Shown here: in pieces, positions 46,413 to 58,992 of the stretch
Layout of the letters: each line of letters starts with the position of its first letter
Position numbering within the stretch: position 1 is the stretch's first letter
Assembly: GCA_002007465.1 (NCBI GenBank)
Contig: LNAC01000036.1
Location: 4,017,016 to 4,081,015 of the forward strand
Length of the DNA stretch: 64,000 nt
Direction of reading: 5' to 3'
Origin: Ailurus styani
Lineage: Eukaryota > Chordata > Mammalia > Carnivora > Ailuridae
Notes under the pieces: generated by a model
Told to the model about the DNA's origin: nothing
What the model saw: only the letters and a program-made list of their open reading frames with translations
The model's database searches: none
Program-made: the position numbers and the translations under genes

Positions 46413-46814
46413 AAGAGAACTCCTTTTAAAGGACTCTAGTGATTCTGCCTGTAGCATATTTAGAAAAACATTAAATTCAAGTCCCCCAAACATGCCGGGA
46501 ATAGAAAGGTAAACATGGAGTGATCCCATTCTCAGTAACCTCACAAAGATAATAGGGGGGGGGAGTCAGACAGTACAAATATACAGAAATAAAGGACAAC
46601 CCAAAAGTTTCCCACATTTCTGAAGGACTCATGATTACACTGAGGGATTTCATAGCGGCAGGAGAAGAGGGAGGAGTCAGAGAAAACTTGATGGAAAAGG
46701 TGGAATCTGAGCTGAACTTTGAAGGATGTCTGGGATTGGAATAACAATAATAATGTCAGCAATTACTGATTAGGTCCAATAGAATGACTGTGTACAGAAT
46801 TTGTATGGACAAGT

Positions 46815-47065
46815 ATAACTCAGTGATTAAACTCATGGTCCCAGAGCCAGACTGCCTGTTTTCAAACCTAGCTTTTGCCACTTGAGTGCTATGTGATCCT
46901 AAGCAAGTTACTTAACTTCTCTGCACCTAATTTTCCTCTTCTGCAAAATAGGAAGAATAATAGTATCTATTTCATAGGGTTGTTGTGAGGGTTACACAAT
47001 AGAACATTGCTGAAGGTCTTGGGACAGATCCAGACAGGATGTGCTCAATAAATGTTAGCCATTCG
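46815..47065 (+). mobile_element. MIR, nearly full length
   Basis: 'cagagccagactgcctgttt', 'taagcaagttacttaacttc' and 'gggttgttgtgagggtta' follow the MIR consensus in order. Confidence 0.92.
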
Positions 47066-47160
47066 TATTTAGCAAACTGTAACCGGTCCAGTCAGTGGTC
47101 CCTGAACCTGGCTATGAAACAAAGTCACCCAGCGAACTCTTTTTTAAAGTAAAGTTCCCT

Positions 47161-47297
47161 GAGCACCTGGGTGGCTCAGTTGGTTAAGCATCTGACTCTT
47201 GATTTTGGCTCAGGTCATGATCTCAGGGTTGTGAGATTGAGCCCCGCATTGGGCTCCGTGCTGGGCACGGAGCCTGCTTGAGATTTGTTCTCTCATA
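47161..47297 (+). mobile_element. 3'-truncated CAN SINE
   Basis: A head and body that stop in 'gagatttgttctctc' with no A tail, directly abutting L1 sequence. Confidence 0.85.
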
Positions 47298-47810
47298 GGT
47301 GGCTGATAGGAGTATAAAAATGGTACAATCCTTTTGGAAATTGGACTGGCAGTTTCTCATAGAGTTAAACACACACTTATATACAACCTAGCCATTACCA
47401 TCACAGGGATTTACCCAAAAGAAATGAAGGACTTGTACAGGAATGTTCACGGCAGCTTTATTCATGCACCAAACACTGGGAACGGCCAGTTGTCCACCAC
47501 CAGGAGACTAGATGAGCACACTAGAGAACATCCATACAGTGACATACTACTCAGGAATAAAGAAAAGAACTAACTACTGATGCATACACCAGCATGAATG
47601 AATGTCAAAAGCATGCCGAGTGAAAGAAACAGAAAGTGTACATATCAGAAGAGTCCATTCATATGAAACTCTAGGATAAGCAAAGTTCATCTATGGTGAC
47701 AGAACATGGATTCATGGTGTCTGGGGATGGGGCCGGCAGAGACTGACTTGGAAGGGACATAGCAGTGGTGTGCCCGAGTCAGCAGGACCAACTGTGAGCC
47801 TCTTCAGCGA
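47298..47810 (+). mobile_element. L1 3' end
   Basis: Text such as 'catactactcaggaataaag' and 'tcatatgaaactctaggata' is typical of the ORF2 end and 3' region of old L1s. Confidence 0.85.
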
Positions 47811-48257
47811 CAACTCTTGCAGTGATGTCATATCGATGGCTTGAAATTGGCCATGCTGGGAATGTTTACACCACAGAGATCAGCAAACACTACAAAGCAG
47901 AATGCATTTTACCCCAGGGAATTGGTTGTTAAACTTTTACCAACACACCACTGGGCATAAAGAAAGCTTCTGTCCTGTTGAAATGTTCTAGCTTGATTGG
48001 GTGTGGGTTACGCAGGTACAGACATTTGTCAAAACAGATCAAGATGTTCACTTAGGGTTTATGCTTTTCCCTGCGTGCATGTTATGCTTCAACTAAACAT
48101 GAAAATAAAGAAACAAACAAAAACCCAGGATGGGTGTCTGGGGCTCATTTTGGAGGGGCCTGATGCCAAGCTGGTACTGGTCCAAAAGCCAGGTTTGGAA
48201 ACAACTGGTCAAGTTTGACAGTAATTACAGGGTTTATTAAAAAAAAAATAGTGATGA

Positions 48258-48432
48258 GGGGCACCTGGGTGGTTCAGGTGGTTAAGAGTCTGTGTTTGGC
48301 TCAGGCCATGATCTCAGGGTCCTAGGATCAAGCCCTGAATCAGGCTCCCAGCTCAGTGGGGAGTCTGCTTAACTCTTTCCCTCTGCCCTTCCCCCCTGCT
48401 TATGTGTGCTCTCTCTCTCTCACTCTGTCAAA

Positions 48433-48491
<59 letters not shown>

Positions 48492-48509
48492 AATCTTTAG
48501 TAATAAAAT
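48258..48509 (+). mobile_element. CAN SINE with expanded AAAT tail
   Basis: A complete copy flanked by aatagt(g/a)atga (48247-48257, 48510-48520). Its tail holds the tetranucleotide array. Confidence 0.93.
48430..48494 (+). repeat. (AAAT)n microsatellite
   Basis: About 16 uninterrupted aaat units in the SINE tail. Confidence 0.97.
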
Positions 48510-48849
48510 AATAGTAATGATAACCTCAGTGAGAGGTAAGACTGGAAAGAATTCTTGGGACCACCTTCGGAAAGGGTATATACAGTCACCCCTGAGGGTT
48601 GGAGCCTTTTTTGTGGGCAGTGGGAGGTTTTCGAGCAGTGGAAGAGATGTGATCACCATCAGTGTGGATCCGTATCATCACAGAGGCTGCATGGGAGGGG
48701 AAGAGACTTGGGGCCAGAAGACCAACTGGTTCATTGAAAGGGAAATGTAGATGAGCACTAGGATAGACCAAAAAAGGAAATGTGGGAAAAATGGAAAGTA
48801 AGACATTGCAGAAATAAAGCAGGGGGGAACGAAGGTTGGCTCATGAGTG

Positions 48850-48985
48850 GAGCTAATGGTGAACACTGTGGCGTGCTTACCACATGCCACACACAGCTTC
48901 GAGAACCTTGCATGATGCATTCATTTACTTCTCACAGCGACCTTATGAAGTAGGATGCTATCATTATTTCCATCTTACAGCTGGG
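48850..48985. mobile_element. MIR fragment
   Basis: 'tttacttctcacagcgacct' and 'cttacagctggggaa' fit the MIR core. Confidence 0.75.
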
Positions 48986-48999
48986 GAATTATTACAATT

Positions 49000-49260
49000 A
49001 TTAGTTTTGAATTAATTGTACTGAGGTGTAATTTACATACAGTAAAATACAAGGATCTCAAGTGTCCCACTCAAAGACTTTTTGACAGGTGGCTTTGCCT
49101 CTGTAACCCACACCCCTGTCAAGATCTAGAACATTCCTGTCACTCCAAAAAGTTCCCTAGTGCCCCTTCCCAGTCAACCCGCTTACCCTCCCCCACAATC
49201 CAGGTCCCAGGCCTCTTCCGGAAGTCCATGTAAATGAACTCATACAATACGGATTTTGTG
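49000..49260 (-). mobile_element. Antisense L1 3' fragment
   Basis: 'actgaggtgtaatttacata' through 'aactcatacaatacgga' is common old L1 3' text in reverse. Confidence 0.7.
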
Positions 49261-50184
49261 TCTTTCAAAGATAGAAATTCAAGCAGATCAGAAAAATACA
49301 GTAAGCTAAAGGGAAATCCAGATTCTTAAATGAGATTTCTGGAAATATGGAAATGAAAGGACTATGGAGATTTTTTTAACCTGATCAAAGTAGCACTTCT
49401 GTGGTGCTGTCTCTGCGGAGACCCAATTCAACTTTAAATTCGAAGAAGGGGAAAGGGAAGCACGAGTCAAGGTCTGCTTTACTTTACAGTCGGGTTGTGA
49501 AGGTCTGGAAGGGGCCATTCCAAATCCTGAACAGGCAAAAGATCATGAATGGAGCACGTGGTTTATTTTAAACAATCTGGGGTTTAGGCTCTGCTATACC
49601 TTTATACTTTGTTCTCGAAACTCTTATTTTACTGGGCTTTTAGAGATGCCCCCAAGCTCCAGCCAGAAACCTTGCCTTTTATGGTCTTTTCTGAAGTCCC
49701 AATTTGGCCACACACATGCCATCTTCTTTGGCCCAGGAAATGGACATCCTGTTTTATACTCATGAAATCCATCCTACAGCAACTCTGGTGCCCATGCTAA
49801 GCCCAGCCGGAAGCAGCTTGCTTTTTTCACCAGAAGTAGCCCTTGAGGCAAATCCTTCCTTATGATGCAGCCTGTGATACGAAAGTGTCTTTGCTTGATC
49901 AAGGGAAGAGTGATCTCAGACTGTGGTTTGCAATCTTTGAGGAGTGTGATACTCCCAGCTATTTCCAGACCATCCTGCCGATCTCTTAAAAGTGCTTGTT
50001 ACATACCATTTTTATTTAAAGAAAATTAAAATGGAGCTGGTTTTTGAAAATCCCAAGTGTCTCTTGAATAGGAGACACTAAGGAGATGGCCAGTCAAGAC
50101 TGATGATTGGGGCCAACAGTGGGCCTGGTATTTGGGTGGTGGGGCAAGGTGGGTACAATTCTGAACTCAGCCCTTACGAGGTTT

Positions 50185-50386
50185 TTGTTTTGTTTTTTAA
50201 GATTTTTATTTATTTATTTGACAGAGAGAGAGAGATCACAAGTAGGCTGAGAGGCAGTTAGAGAGAGAGGAGGAAGCAGGCTCCTTGCCGAGCAGGGAGC
50301 CCGATTCAGGCCTCGATCCCAGGACCCTGAGATCATGACCTGAGCCGAAGGCAGAGGCTTTAACCCGCTGAGCCACCCAGGCACCC
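50185..50386 (-). mobile_element. CAN SINE, young subfamily
   Basis: The body carries 'acaagtaggctgagaggcag', with a perfect 18-bp target duplication tcagcccttacgaggttt (50167-50184, 50387-50404). Confidence 0.95.
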
Positions 50387-50429
50387 TCAGCCCTTACGAG
50401 GTTTAAAAACGTATCCCCACATCATTTCC

Positions 50430-50920
50430 TGGACAACTTAAACCTAGAAATACCATATGCCCCAGCAATTCCACTGTTAAGTGTATATCCAGAAGAGTTG
50501 AAAACAGGAGTTTGAACAAAAACTTGTCCCTGAATATTCATAACAACACTACTCACAATAGGCAAAAGATAGCAATAACTCAAATGTCCATCAGCTGATG
50601 AATGGATCAACAAAATAGAATATTATTCAGCTACAAAAAGGCATGAAGTCCTGACACCTGGTGTCACATGGATGAGCCTCAAAAATATTATGCCAAGCGA
50701 AAGAAGCCAGACACAAAGGCCACATAGTACATGATTCTATTTATATGGAATATCCAGAAGAGTCGAATTCATAGAGACAGAAAGCAGATTAGTGGATGCC
50801 AGGGGTTAGTGAGGAAGGATTGCTTAAGGGGGCTCGGATTTCCTTTTCAAGATGATGAAAATGTTTTGGAGCTAGATGGTGGTGATGGCCACACAATGCG
50901 AAGTCACTAGATGTCACTGA
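50430..50920 (+). mobile_element. L1 3' end
   Basis: 'ccatatgccccagcaattcc' and 'gaatattattcagctacaaa' mark the end of an L1 ORF2. Confidence 0.85.
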
Positions 50921-53900
50921 AGGATACACTCTTACACCAAGCCCTGTGCTGGGTGCTGGGGTGCCAAGATGAGTCAGACATGGTAGCTGTCTTGGCTGAC
51001 ATTGGCTCTTTCAGCACTTTCGGTAGTTGAGATATTGAAATACCCCACGCCTGTTGATTAACAGCCACTGTCCTGAGTACCCCCCAGCTGCCCTGGCCCC
51101 TCCCCTCTGGATCTCACCACCGTCTGATAACCCAATGTTCACCCCAGTTACCACCTTCATAGATCTCATAGTCAAGTGGTAGAGACTAGATTTTGCTCAA
51201 AAATGATTACCTCCTACAGAATCTCACGCTTTGAAGTACACACATATGGACCACAAACGAGCCTGTATTCTTCTCTGTCTCCTTCTCTCCCACTCCCACT
51301 GAGCACCCTTTCTGTGCTCATGCTACCAGCCCATCAAAGTCTTCTTAACACTTGAAGTTTGCTTCTGGCCTCTCTAACCATCTGGGAGCTCATGGTCAGC
51401 TATCTCCATGTATTTTTATCATTCTCCTTGACACTCTCCTGCCCTGGCCTTCCATTTTTTTGCTCGGCCAGCCCCATTGCTGGGGAATGTGTAACTTGCC
51501 TTCTGCATGTTCGCTTTCTGCCCTGGTGCTCAGGAGTCCTGCCAGGGAAAGTCACAAGGGCAGGTGTCCTGACAGTTTTGCACCCTTGGGCTGGCAGATG
51601 CCAGCGATGCCTTCCCTGCTGACGGACAAAACACCCCCCCTGCATTTTGTTGATTCCCCATTAGTACCTCTTGACCAATTAATTTCTTCCTTGCATCCTA
51701 AATCTTTCTGCTCTGACGTATAAATACACCCAGGTCTCTATTACTCACCCCCACCCTGTAACGGAGACATTTATTGCTCAATGAATATTCAAATGTTCCC
51801 CCAATTTTCCAGCACTCTTGCAGTTGGGAGCCAACATCACTTCTGGGCTGAACCATTTGGAAGCCAATGCACGACATTCCAGCTCTCTTTTCCCCTCCTC
51901 GATGAGTTGGAAGCTACTGGCGGAGGTGATGTCCTCACTAGATGGGAGTAGTTTTGATCGCTGGGTGTTAATATTGAGAAGAGGGGCCCCGAAGAGTTGC
52001 CTAACCAGCACAGAGATATTTGTAAAAGAGAAATGAGACTTTGCCATGAGAGCCACTAAAATTTAGAGGACAATTTGTTACTGCAGCATAGCCTAGGGTT
52101 GTACTGACTGATACACACCCTAAGGTAACAATAATCAGAACATCTTCCCTGGAATCTGCTTCTCTCTCAAATTTCCAACTCATTTTTCCCCACCTTATTT
52201 TCTTATGTTTCTCTCCCTTGCTGCATTACTCATGTGTAGGGCCTATATGCATGTCTGGTGCTTTCCTTTTCTCTCTACAGATTCCTCAATCCCTGGTCGC
52301 TGGCTCACCACTTTACCAAATTATTCTCTGCAAAGCTCCCAGTGATGCCCAGTACCCCAAATTCAATAGTATTCTTAACAGCTTCAGCCCCTCTGCAGAC
52401 AGCTGCCCTGAGGGCCACTCTGCTTCTTCGACCCTTTCTCTGGTGTCTTCTGAAAGCTTGGTTACCCAGGTTTTCCTTCTGCCCCACTAATGCTCATCCT
52501 TAGGGTGTTTTGCTTGCTGCCCCTCCTTCTTCCTGCTCCCCAAATATAGGCCATCCCAAGGTCTAGCCTGCAACCCTTTCCGCTCTCTGTACTTTCTCTC
52601 TTGGTGATCTCACTCAAACTTTGGCTTCAATATTCTTGTTCATGAGTGTGACTCCCAAATCTATTTACACTCTCTGTTTTCAAAGAGCACCCAGCTAAGA
52701 GTGGACACCCTAAGCTCTCTGAGCTCTAGGACCACAATTCTGCCCACTGGGATGTGTTCACCCATCAAATATCTAAAACCAAGCCCACTTACTCTCTCTC
52801 CCTCCAGCAGAAAGTCTGTTACCTTGTCCTTCATAGTGCATGGTTTCCCCATCTTGCAGCTGCCCAAGCTCAACTTTTGGGGCCCTATTTCCACCTACGC
52901 ATACATCCAGGAAATTCCGAGTTCTAGAAGGTACAATTTATTCATCCTCTCCTCCACCTCCTCTCTTTCTGTGTCCTCTGCTGCTCCTAGAGTGTTGGAC
53001 CTTGCTAACTTGTCTTTGCAGTCTGCACAGCCTCCTCCATGGGTGCTCTGCCTTTCCTCTTCCAGCCTCCTCCATCTCTTGACCAGCCAAGCTTCCTAAA
53101 GCTCCGATATGCCCTTCGCCTTCAGTGGTGCCTAGTGCCTCTAGGTCACTTATGAGCTCCTCAGCCTCAGAGTGGGGGTCTTCCACATTATGACTTCTCT
53201 GATCTTATTTTCCCACATCCACAGTCCTCATACTCCAGGAAAACTGGCTTATTTCTTCTTGTCCAAACAAGGGCTCTCCTCATTCAGGTCCTTGCTCAAC
53301 CTATTCCTACCACTTAGGAGGACCCAACCCCAGCCCTCCTTTCTGTCTGTAGAATCCTACCAATAATTCACACCTATTCTAAATGCCATTTTCTCTAGAG
53401 AGACGAGCCTAGTTCCCTTGATCTCATGTATTTGCCCCTTCTTTCACATCCTTAGAGCCTTCTATCTGTAACTCTCTTATAAGCTGGGGTGAAAAACACT
53501 TGTTCTCTCTTGACACTGTCCTTCACCTATATGACATTCTGCTCTCTGTCTTCTCTGCCAGGTGGTTCTTCACAAGGCTCTATCCACATGGCATTTTTAG
53601 AAACTGAATTTGTTTTGGCTCCATTTCAGGAAGCAGCACTGATGTGATTGATGCCTGTTCTTTCAATCATAAGATTAACCCTGATTCAAATGCGGAATTA
53701 CCAGTGCAGCTGTGGCTGGGCTTTCCTGGGTCCTGCTTCTGTGAACACTTTTGAATTTAGCAGCATTTTTTTGTGACTTCCTGAGCTAAACATAGCTACA
53801 AGCGAAACCTGGCTGCTTTGCATGTGCTTGGGGGCCTCCCAGCCAGGTGGTTCTTCTGGAACATTCCAGCTGGCCTCATCCCTGTAAAACTCACTCTCCC

Positions 53901-54579
53901 TTACCACTCAAGAGAGGCCAGGCTGGTGTGTAAAAGGGATTCCAGTCCAAATGGGGACTCTCCATGTGCTCATGAGACCCATTCCTTTCTGCCTGGGACA
54001 TAGAACTCAACAAGCCTATTGGGTGAAAAATGGGCCATACTGTGCTTACTTCAAAGCCACCACAAGCCTCAGCAGGAACTGCAGGAGGATGTGAAATCTG
54101 GAGGCTGAAATACTGAGAAGAAAACTGAAAGCTGACTGGACAGTGACTTCCAGGGGACAGGGGTGAGGTGCCCCTGCTGGGGGCTGGTCAGCGTGGCTGC
54201 CGGCTGCTGCTGGGCCCCATTCCATGCCCAGTGCAAGGGAAGACCGGGAAACACTTCTTACCACTGAAACTCATCAAGGTGGAGGATTTTATCACCCACA
54301 CACAGAGAGAGCAAGCGAGAGCTACACTGGGGACTGAAATCTGTTACCCTTCTGCTGCTCTATGGGTCCAACAATGAATCAGAGGGCTTTTGAGAGCCCC
54401 CTCTCCCCCCGCCACCCAATCACAAGGCAGGGCAGTAAGAAATAGTGGCTGAGGGTGAGGTGGGCTGAAAAATGTTTTCTCCACCCTACCCCCAGCACCT
54501 GTGACTTTGATCAACCATGTGTGGGCCAAACCACAGTCATCAGCAGGCCAGCTGGCTGGTGACACCTGTTCTGGTCCAG

Positions 54580-54725
54580 TTCTCTCCCATCACAGACGGA
54601 GGCCCAGAGAAGTTAAGAGGTATCTGAGGTTGCACAGTCAGTTTTGGGGAGAGACAGAGACTCAAGTCAAAGCCTCTTGGTGGCCAGGCTGTGACTCTTT
54701 CCATTTAACTCCTCCACCTATCGGG
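54580..54725. mobile_element. MIR fragment
   Basis: 'cagagaagttaagaggta' and 'tgcacagtcag' fit the MIR core. Confidence 0.7.
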
Positions 54726-55011
54726 TCAAGGCAAGATTGAGAATACTCGGAGACTTTTATCAAGACAGAAGAAAACGAGTTCCCTGTGAGTCTGCAAACA
54801 CAGGCAAGAGAAGCAAAGGGAATGTAAGTGGCTCCTGTAGATGTTCACATGGGAATCTGGCACTAGAACCTAAAGAACCAGTGGAAGGTCAGGGAAAAGT
54901 TCAATCCGGGGCTGAGAAAACAATACAGTTAATTTTTTCAAAACACTCAGCAGAGTTGAGAAACAACGTGTTCCAAAAGAAATAAATTCTGTTGACGGAG
55001 TGAACATATTT

Positions 55012-55017
55012 TTTATT
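55012..55017 (-). terminator. SLC12A3: Candidate SLC12A3 poly(A) signal AATAAA
   Basis: AATAAA on the minus strand lies in an AT-rich context about 2.1 kb after the SLC12A3 stop codon. I find no other between them. Confidence 0.5.
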
Positions 55018-56620
55018 CATTTCATTGTTTTTGACCTTACTGTTCACTCAAGGCTTTAAAGCAAAACACAAAAAACAAAGCTATTATCATTGTTCAAAAT
55101 ACAGTTTCCAAGAGAGTAAAAATTGTTTTTTTGTTTGTTGGTTTGTTTGAGTGCTCTCAGCCGGAGCATTCTGTGACCTTGGATCAGGGTCTCCCCAATC
55201 TACTTGTGAACTATTTGTCAGGAAATAGTTTTCTATGTGGCTCTAGAAAGGCAAGCAGTGCCCGAGCGAGGCTTCGCCTATCTGGAGTTGGGGGTTGGTC
55301 CCAGGTCTGCGGAATGGCTCAGAGGCAGAAGCCATCCCTGGTGAGCACGGCCAGGCACCCGGTCACTCTCAGCAAGTCCTGATATGTGAAACACCTGTGG
55401 GGCCTATCACAGTCTTGGGTCTCTGCAGCGAGGAGTACCTGTGAGGCACCGAAGTCCTTCGGGTCCAGACACTAAGAAAGAGATTTCTGCCTTTGTGACC
55501 AAGTGGGCACTTCAGTGGGCTCGGAGGGGACCAACCAGACCCAAAGATGCCTTGTTCCTTCATCCACCCTGAACAAAGTGGCTATTGCAAGAAGGCCCAG
55601 CCAGTAGCCCCCCAACATCCCACTTGTATGCTGCTGGGGTGCATCTAGAGCTGAAATGTCTTTGGGGAGCCTTGTCCAGTGGCACTGGACATCCTTAATG
55701 TACATCCTATTCTTGCATCCTAGCTTGGTTGGAGCAGATGTTTTTGGAGTATCCAAACACCCTTACCTGAGCCAGGCTCCTCTTCCCCAGGCTCCCTCCC
55801 GCCTCCGACCCCCATCTTACACTCCCCCCCCACCGCCGTCCCCTCTGCTTCCATCGCTTGCTGCTTTCTCCTCCCCCGCTCTTTTCCCTGGCCTTGGGTG
55901 GTGTGGACCTTTCTGATCCTTTGCCAGTCCGGCCGTCTTTATGCCTCTTCTCTGCTTCCCCATTCCTGACTCACCAAACCTGCATCCCCAACCAGACCTC
56001 CAGCCTCCATCCCCAGCCAAACCTGAAAGTTAACAGCTTTCCATGAGACACCCTGGGTCTTGCCCGTCCTTTGCAGCTCTTTCTCAACTAACGCCCACCA
56101 CCGGTACCCCTCCTCGTGTACTCTGTTCGTTCCTTTCCTTCTCTGTGGGGTATGCTGGGGAACCGGCAGTGATGCCCAACTTGGCCTTTCTTCAAATCCT
56201 GGGTCACTGCCCATTTGTGGATTGCAACCCACATTAAAAAGAGAGAAAGAAATAGAACAGAAAAAAACCGAGGGCGCCACCCATAGAGTAAGTATAGTTT
56301 GGTGACATGTTTATGGTTTCAGTGTGTGTTGGTTTCAAGTCTCAAATATAAAAGGTATTTCTTACTGTAGGTTGCAGCCTACACAGGTTTAAAAGTCCCT
56401 GGTCTACCAAAGAACCAACCCGCACACTAAAGACACGTTATGGAAAGTGAAGAGAGTGAGAAGTGGCTAAAGAAATTTGCATCATGGAGGCTCAAAGGGC
56501 CCTGTGATTCCTCCTTGTGAGGACTGCAGGGGGGGCCCCCCATCCTCCAGACAGGAGGCCTAGAAACCATCACATTCGCACTCAGCACTCCGACTCAGAT
56601 TTGCATATAAATCAAAGCCT

Positions 56621-56804
56621 GGGGGGCCCCTGGGCAGCTCATCCGGTTAACATCTGCCTTCAGATCAGGTTATAAACCCCGGGTCCTGGGATGGAGCCCC
56701 ATATCCTGCTCAGCGGGGAGTCTGCTTCTCCCTCTCCCTCTGCCCCTCCCCCCTGCTCCTGTGTGTGCTCACGCTCTCTCTCAAATAAATAAATTCTTAA
56801 AAAA
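56621..56804 (+). mobile_element. CAN SINE, antisense to the inferred SLC12A3 3'UTR
   Basis: A complete copy flanked by aaatcaaag(c/a)ct (56609-56620, 56805-56816). Confidence 0.92.
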
Positions 56805-57100
56805 AAATCAAAGACTGAAATCTTAATTCATTGTAATCAAGATCAAAAGAAAACTTAAAAGGAAAATGGATCCATCAGAGCATTTTCCACCAACTTCAGC
56901 TTTTACTTCTCTAGCCCATAAAAACAAGCCCAGAGGACGTGTCTGATGGGACTGGGGTCCAGCCGAAGTTTGGAAATCTACCAGCTTCTTCAGTCAGATC
57001 AACAGATGCTTAAAGTACAACAGGACACAAGTCTTATTCCCACAGACAGGTGGATGTCCCAGGCACCCTCAGCTTTGGGCAGGCATGGCCCAGCCTGGAG

Positions 57101-57274
<174 letters not shown>

Positions 57275-57479
57275 TTACCAGGAGCCCTTCCCCACCCAAC
57301 CCAGGCCGTGATTTGCTTTCTGATCAGGAACTCTGTTTACTGACTCCTTCAGCTCTCCTTCTTAGCCCCCCTAAGAATGACCTTCTGCTCTCCTTAAAAG
57401 CATGACTCCAAATGTACTTTCAGCCACAAAGCTGGTGTAAACAAAGCCACAGCCTATAACACTCACATGACCTGGTCTC

Positions 57480-58050
57480 CACCAACATCTACAACCTCAC
57501 CTCCTTCTACCCTCTGCCTCGCTCACAACACTACAACTATAATGGCTTTCTTCCCATTCCTGAAAAAAAATGGCAAGCTTGCTCCTGCCCCAGGGCCTTT
57601 GCATGCGATGTTCTCCTCATCCAGAAAGCAGCACCTCTCGCCTTCCACCTGGATGGCTCCTTCATATCGCCCAGGCCGTGACTCACCTGCACCTCGTTCT
57701 CTGATCACCCCCTTCCAGAGCAGGCTTGCTGCCTCTTTATCATAGCACCCTGTTTCATTATCCTCACAGCCCTTCCCACTCTCCAAACCCTCTTTTCATT
57801 TGTCTGTTTGTTGTCTGTCTCCCCCCCAGACTGTGTTCTGGCCACGTCTCTCTCACTATCCTTTCCCTGCGCCTAGAACGAAGTCTGATACAGTGGGTGA
57901 CCTCACTCCCTCAGGCTGCTCGAATCATGCCGACCTGTGGCCACGACGATGTGATCTGCTCACACATTTCAGCTCAGGGTCACTGTCCTGCCTTCTGCCA
58001 CGTCTGCGAGGCCCTGGGAGCAGTACTCCACCCCCGCCCTGCAATGCTCT
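57480..58050 (+). mobile_element. L2 fragment in the SLC12A3 last intron
   Basis: 'cagggcctttgcatgcgatg' and 'gttgtctgtctccccccca' fit the L2 consensus. Confidence 0.7.
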
Positions 58051-58801
58051 GCAGATAATGAGATTCCTTGGGGGCTGCAGCTCAGCCTTATCATCAGCTC
58101 AGCCTTATCATCACGGCTCTTTCAGGAGGTGACTTCCTCACCATCTTGCAATTCCAAAAATGCAGGATGACCGCAGCTGACCTGCTCCTGACTCCAGGAG
58201 AAGGCAGTATCTCCTCCGCCCAGTGGGCGGGACGTGAAGTTGGGGCTGCAGGACATCCACGGCCACGACTGCATCTGAACTTGAGCACAACCCTGGGGAA
58301 CGGGGCAGGGCCTAGGCACTGGCCTTCTTCCCCGCTGAGGGCACAGGGCAGAAAAGAAGGCGTGGAGCGACTCTGGGCTGCAGAGCCTGGGCTCTGGCCG
58401 CAGGGCAGCAGTGGCAGCGGTGGCAGCAGTGTTGCCGGTCCTCAGCCACGTGGCTTTGGCAGGTGGCTCGCTACCTTGAGCCTCTGTTTTCTTTTCCCTG
58501 AGGTGAGGACACACACACTTCCCTGGGAGGCTGCTGGGGAGCTCTAAAGGGGACAGAGCCTACAAAGGGTACTTGGCAAGCACCTCCTCTCAGAAGCAGC
58601 TGTTGTCACATTCATTGTGATTTAGCAGCGGGAAGTGACAAGCTGGTGAGTGAATCCAACCAAGGTCCTGGGATTCTCCCACCCCAAATGCCTCTGCTCA
58701 CAGCGACCCTCACTCAGAAGGCCAATGGGGGCCCTGGACACCTGTCCCTTGCTTCCAATTCCATCGTCGATGCCTCCCTCTTTTAGAAAGCAAGGTCCCC
58801 G

Positions 58802-58992
58802 GGTGCCTGGGTGGCACAGTCTGTTGAGTATTTGATTTTTGGTTTCAGCTCAGGTCATGATCTCAGGGTCGTGGGATCAAGCCCCACGTCGGGCTCCACG
58901 CTCAGCATGGAGTCTGAGTCGCCCACTCCCCCCGCTCCTCCCCCTGTTCTCTCTCTCTAAAATAAATAAATTAAAATATCTTTTAAAAAAGG
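58802..58992 (+). mobile_element. CAN SINE in the SLC12A3 last intron
   Basis: It has a full head and an AAAT-type tail, with the imperfect flanking repeat caag(g/a)tccccggg. Confidence 0.92.

Larger units (their letters stand above)
44521..54989. other. Intergenic between HERPUD1 and SLC12A3
   Basis: It contains CAN SINEs, MIR, L1 and L2 pieces (an L2 chain at about 52270-53580) and an old repeat at about 44885-45580 split by a SINE. No exon is recognised on either strand. Confidence 0.6.
54990..57100 (-). other. SLC12A3: Inferred SLC12A3 3'UTR
   Basis: The only minus-strand AATAAA I find downstream of the stop is at 55012-55017, giving a 3'UTR of about 2.1 kb. That is comparable with the long human one. 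It would contain an antisense CAN SINE at 56621-56804. No transcript data are available here, so the extent is inferred. Confidence 0.5.
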
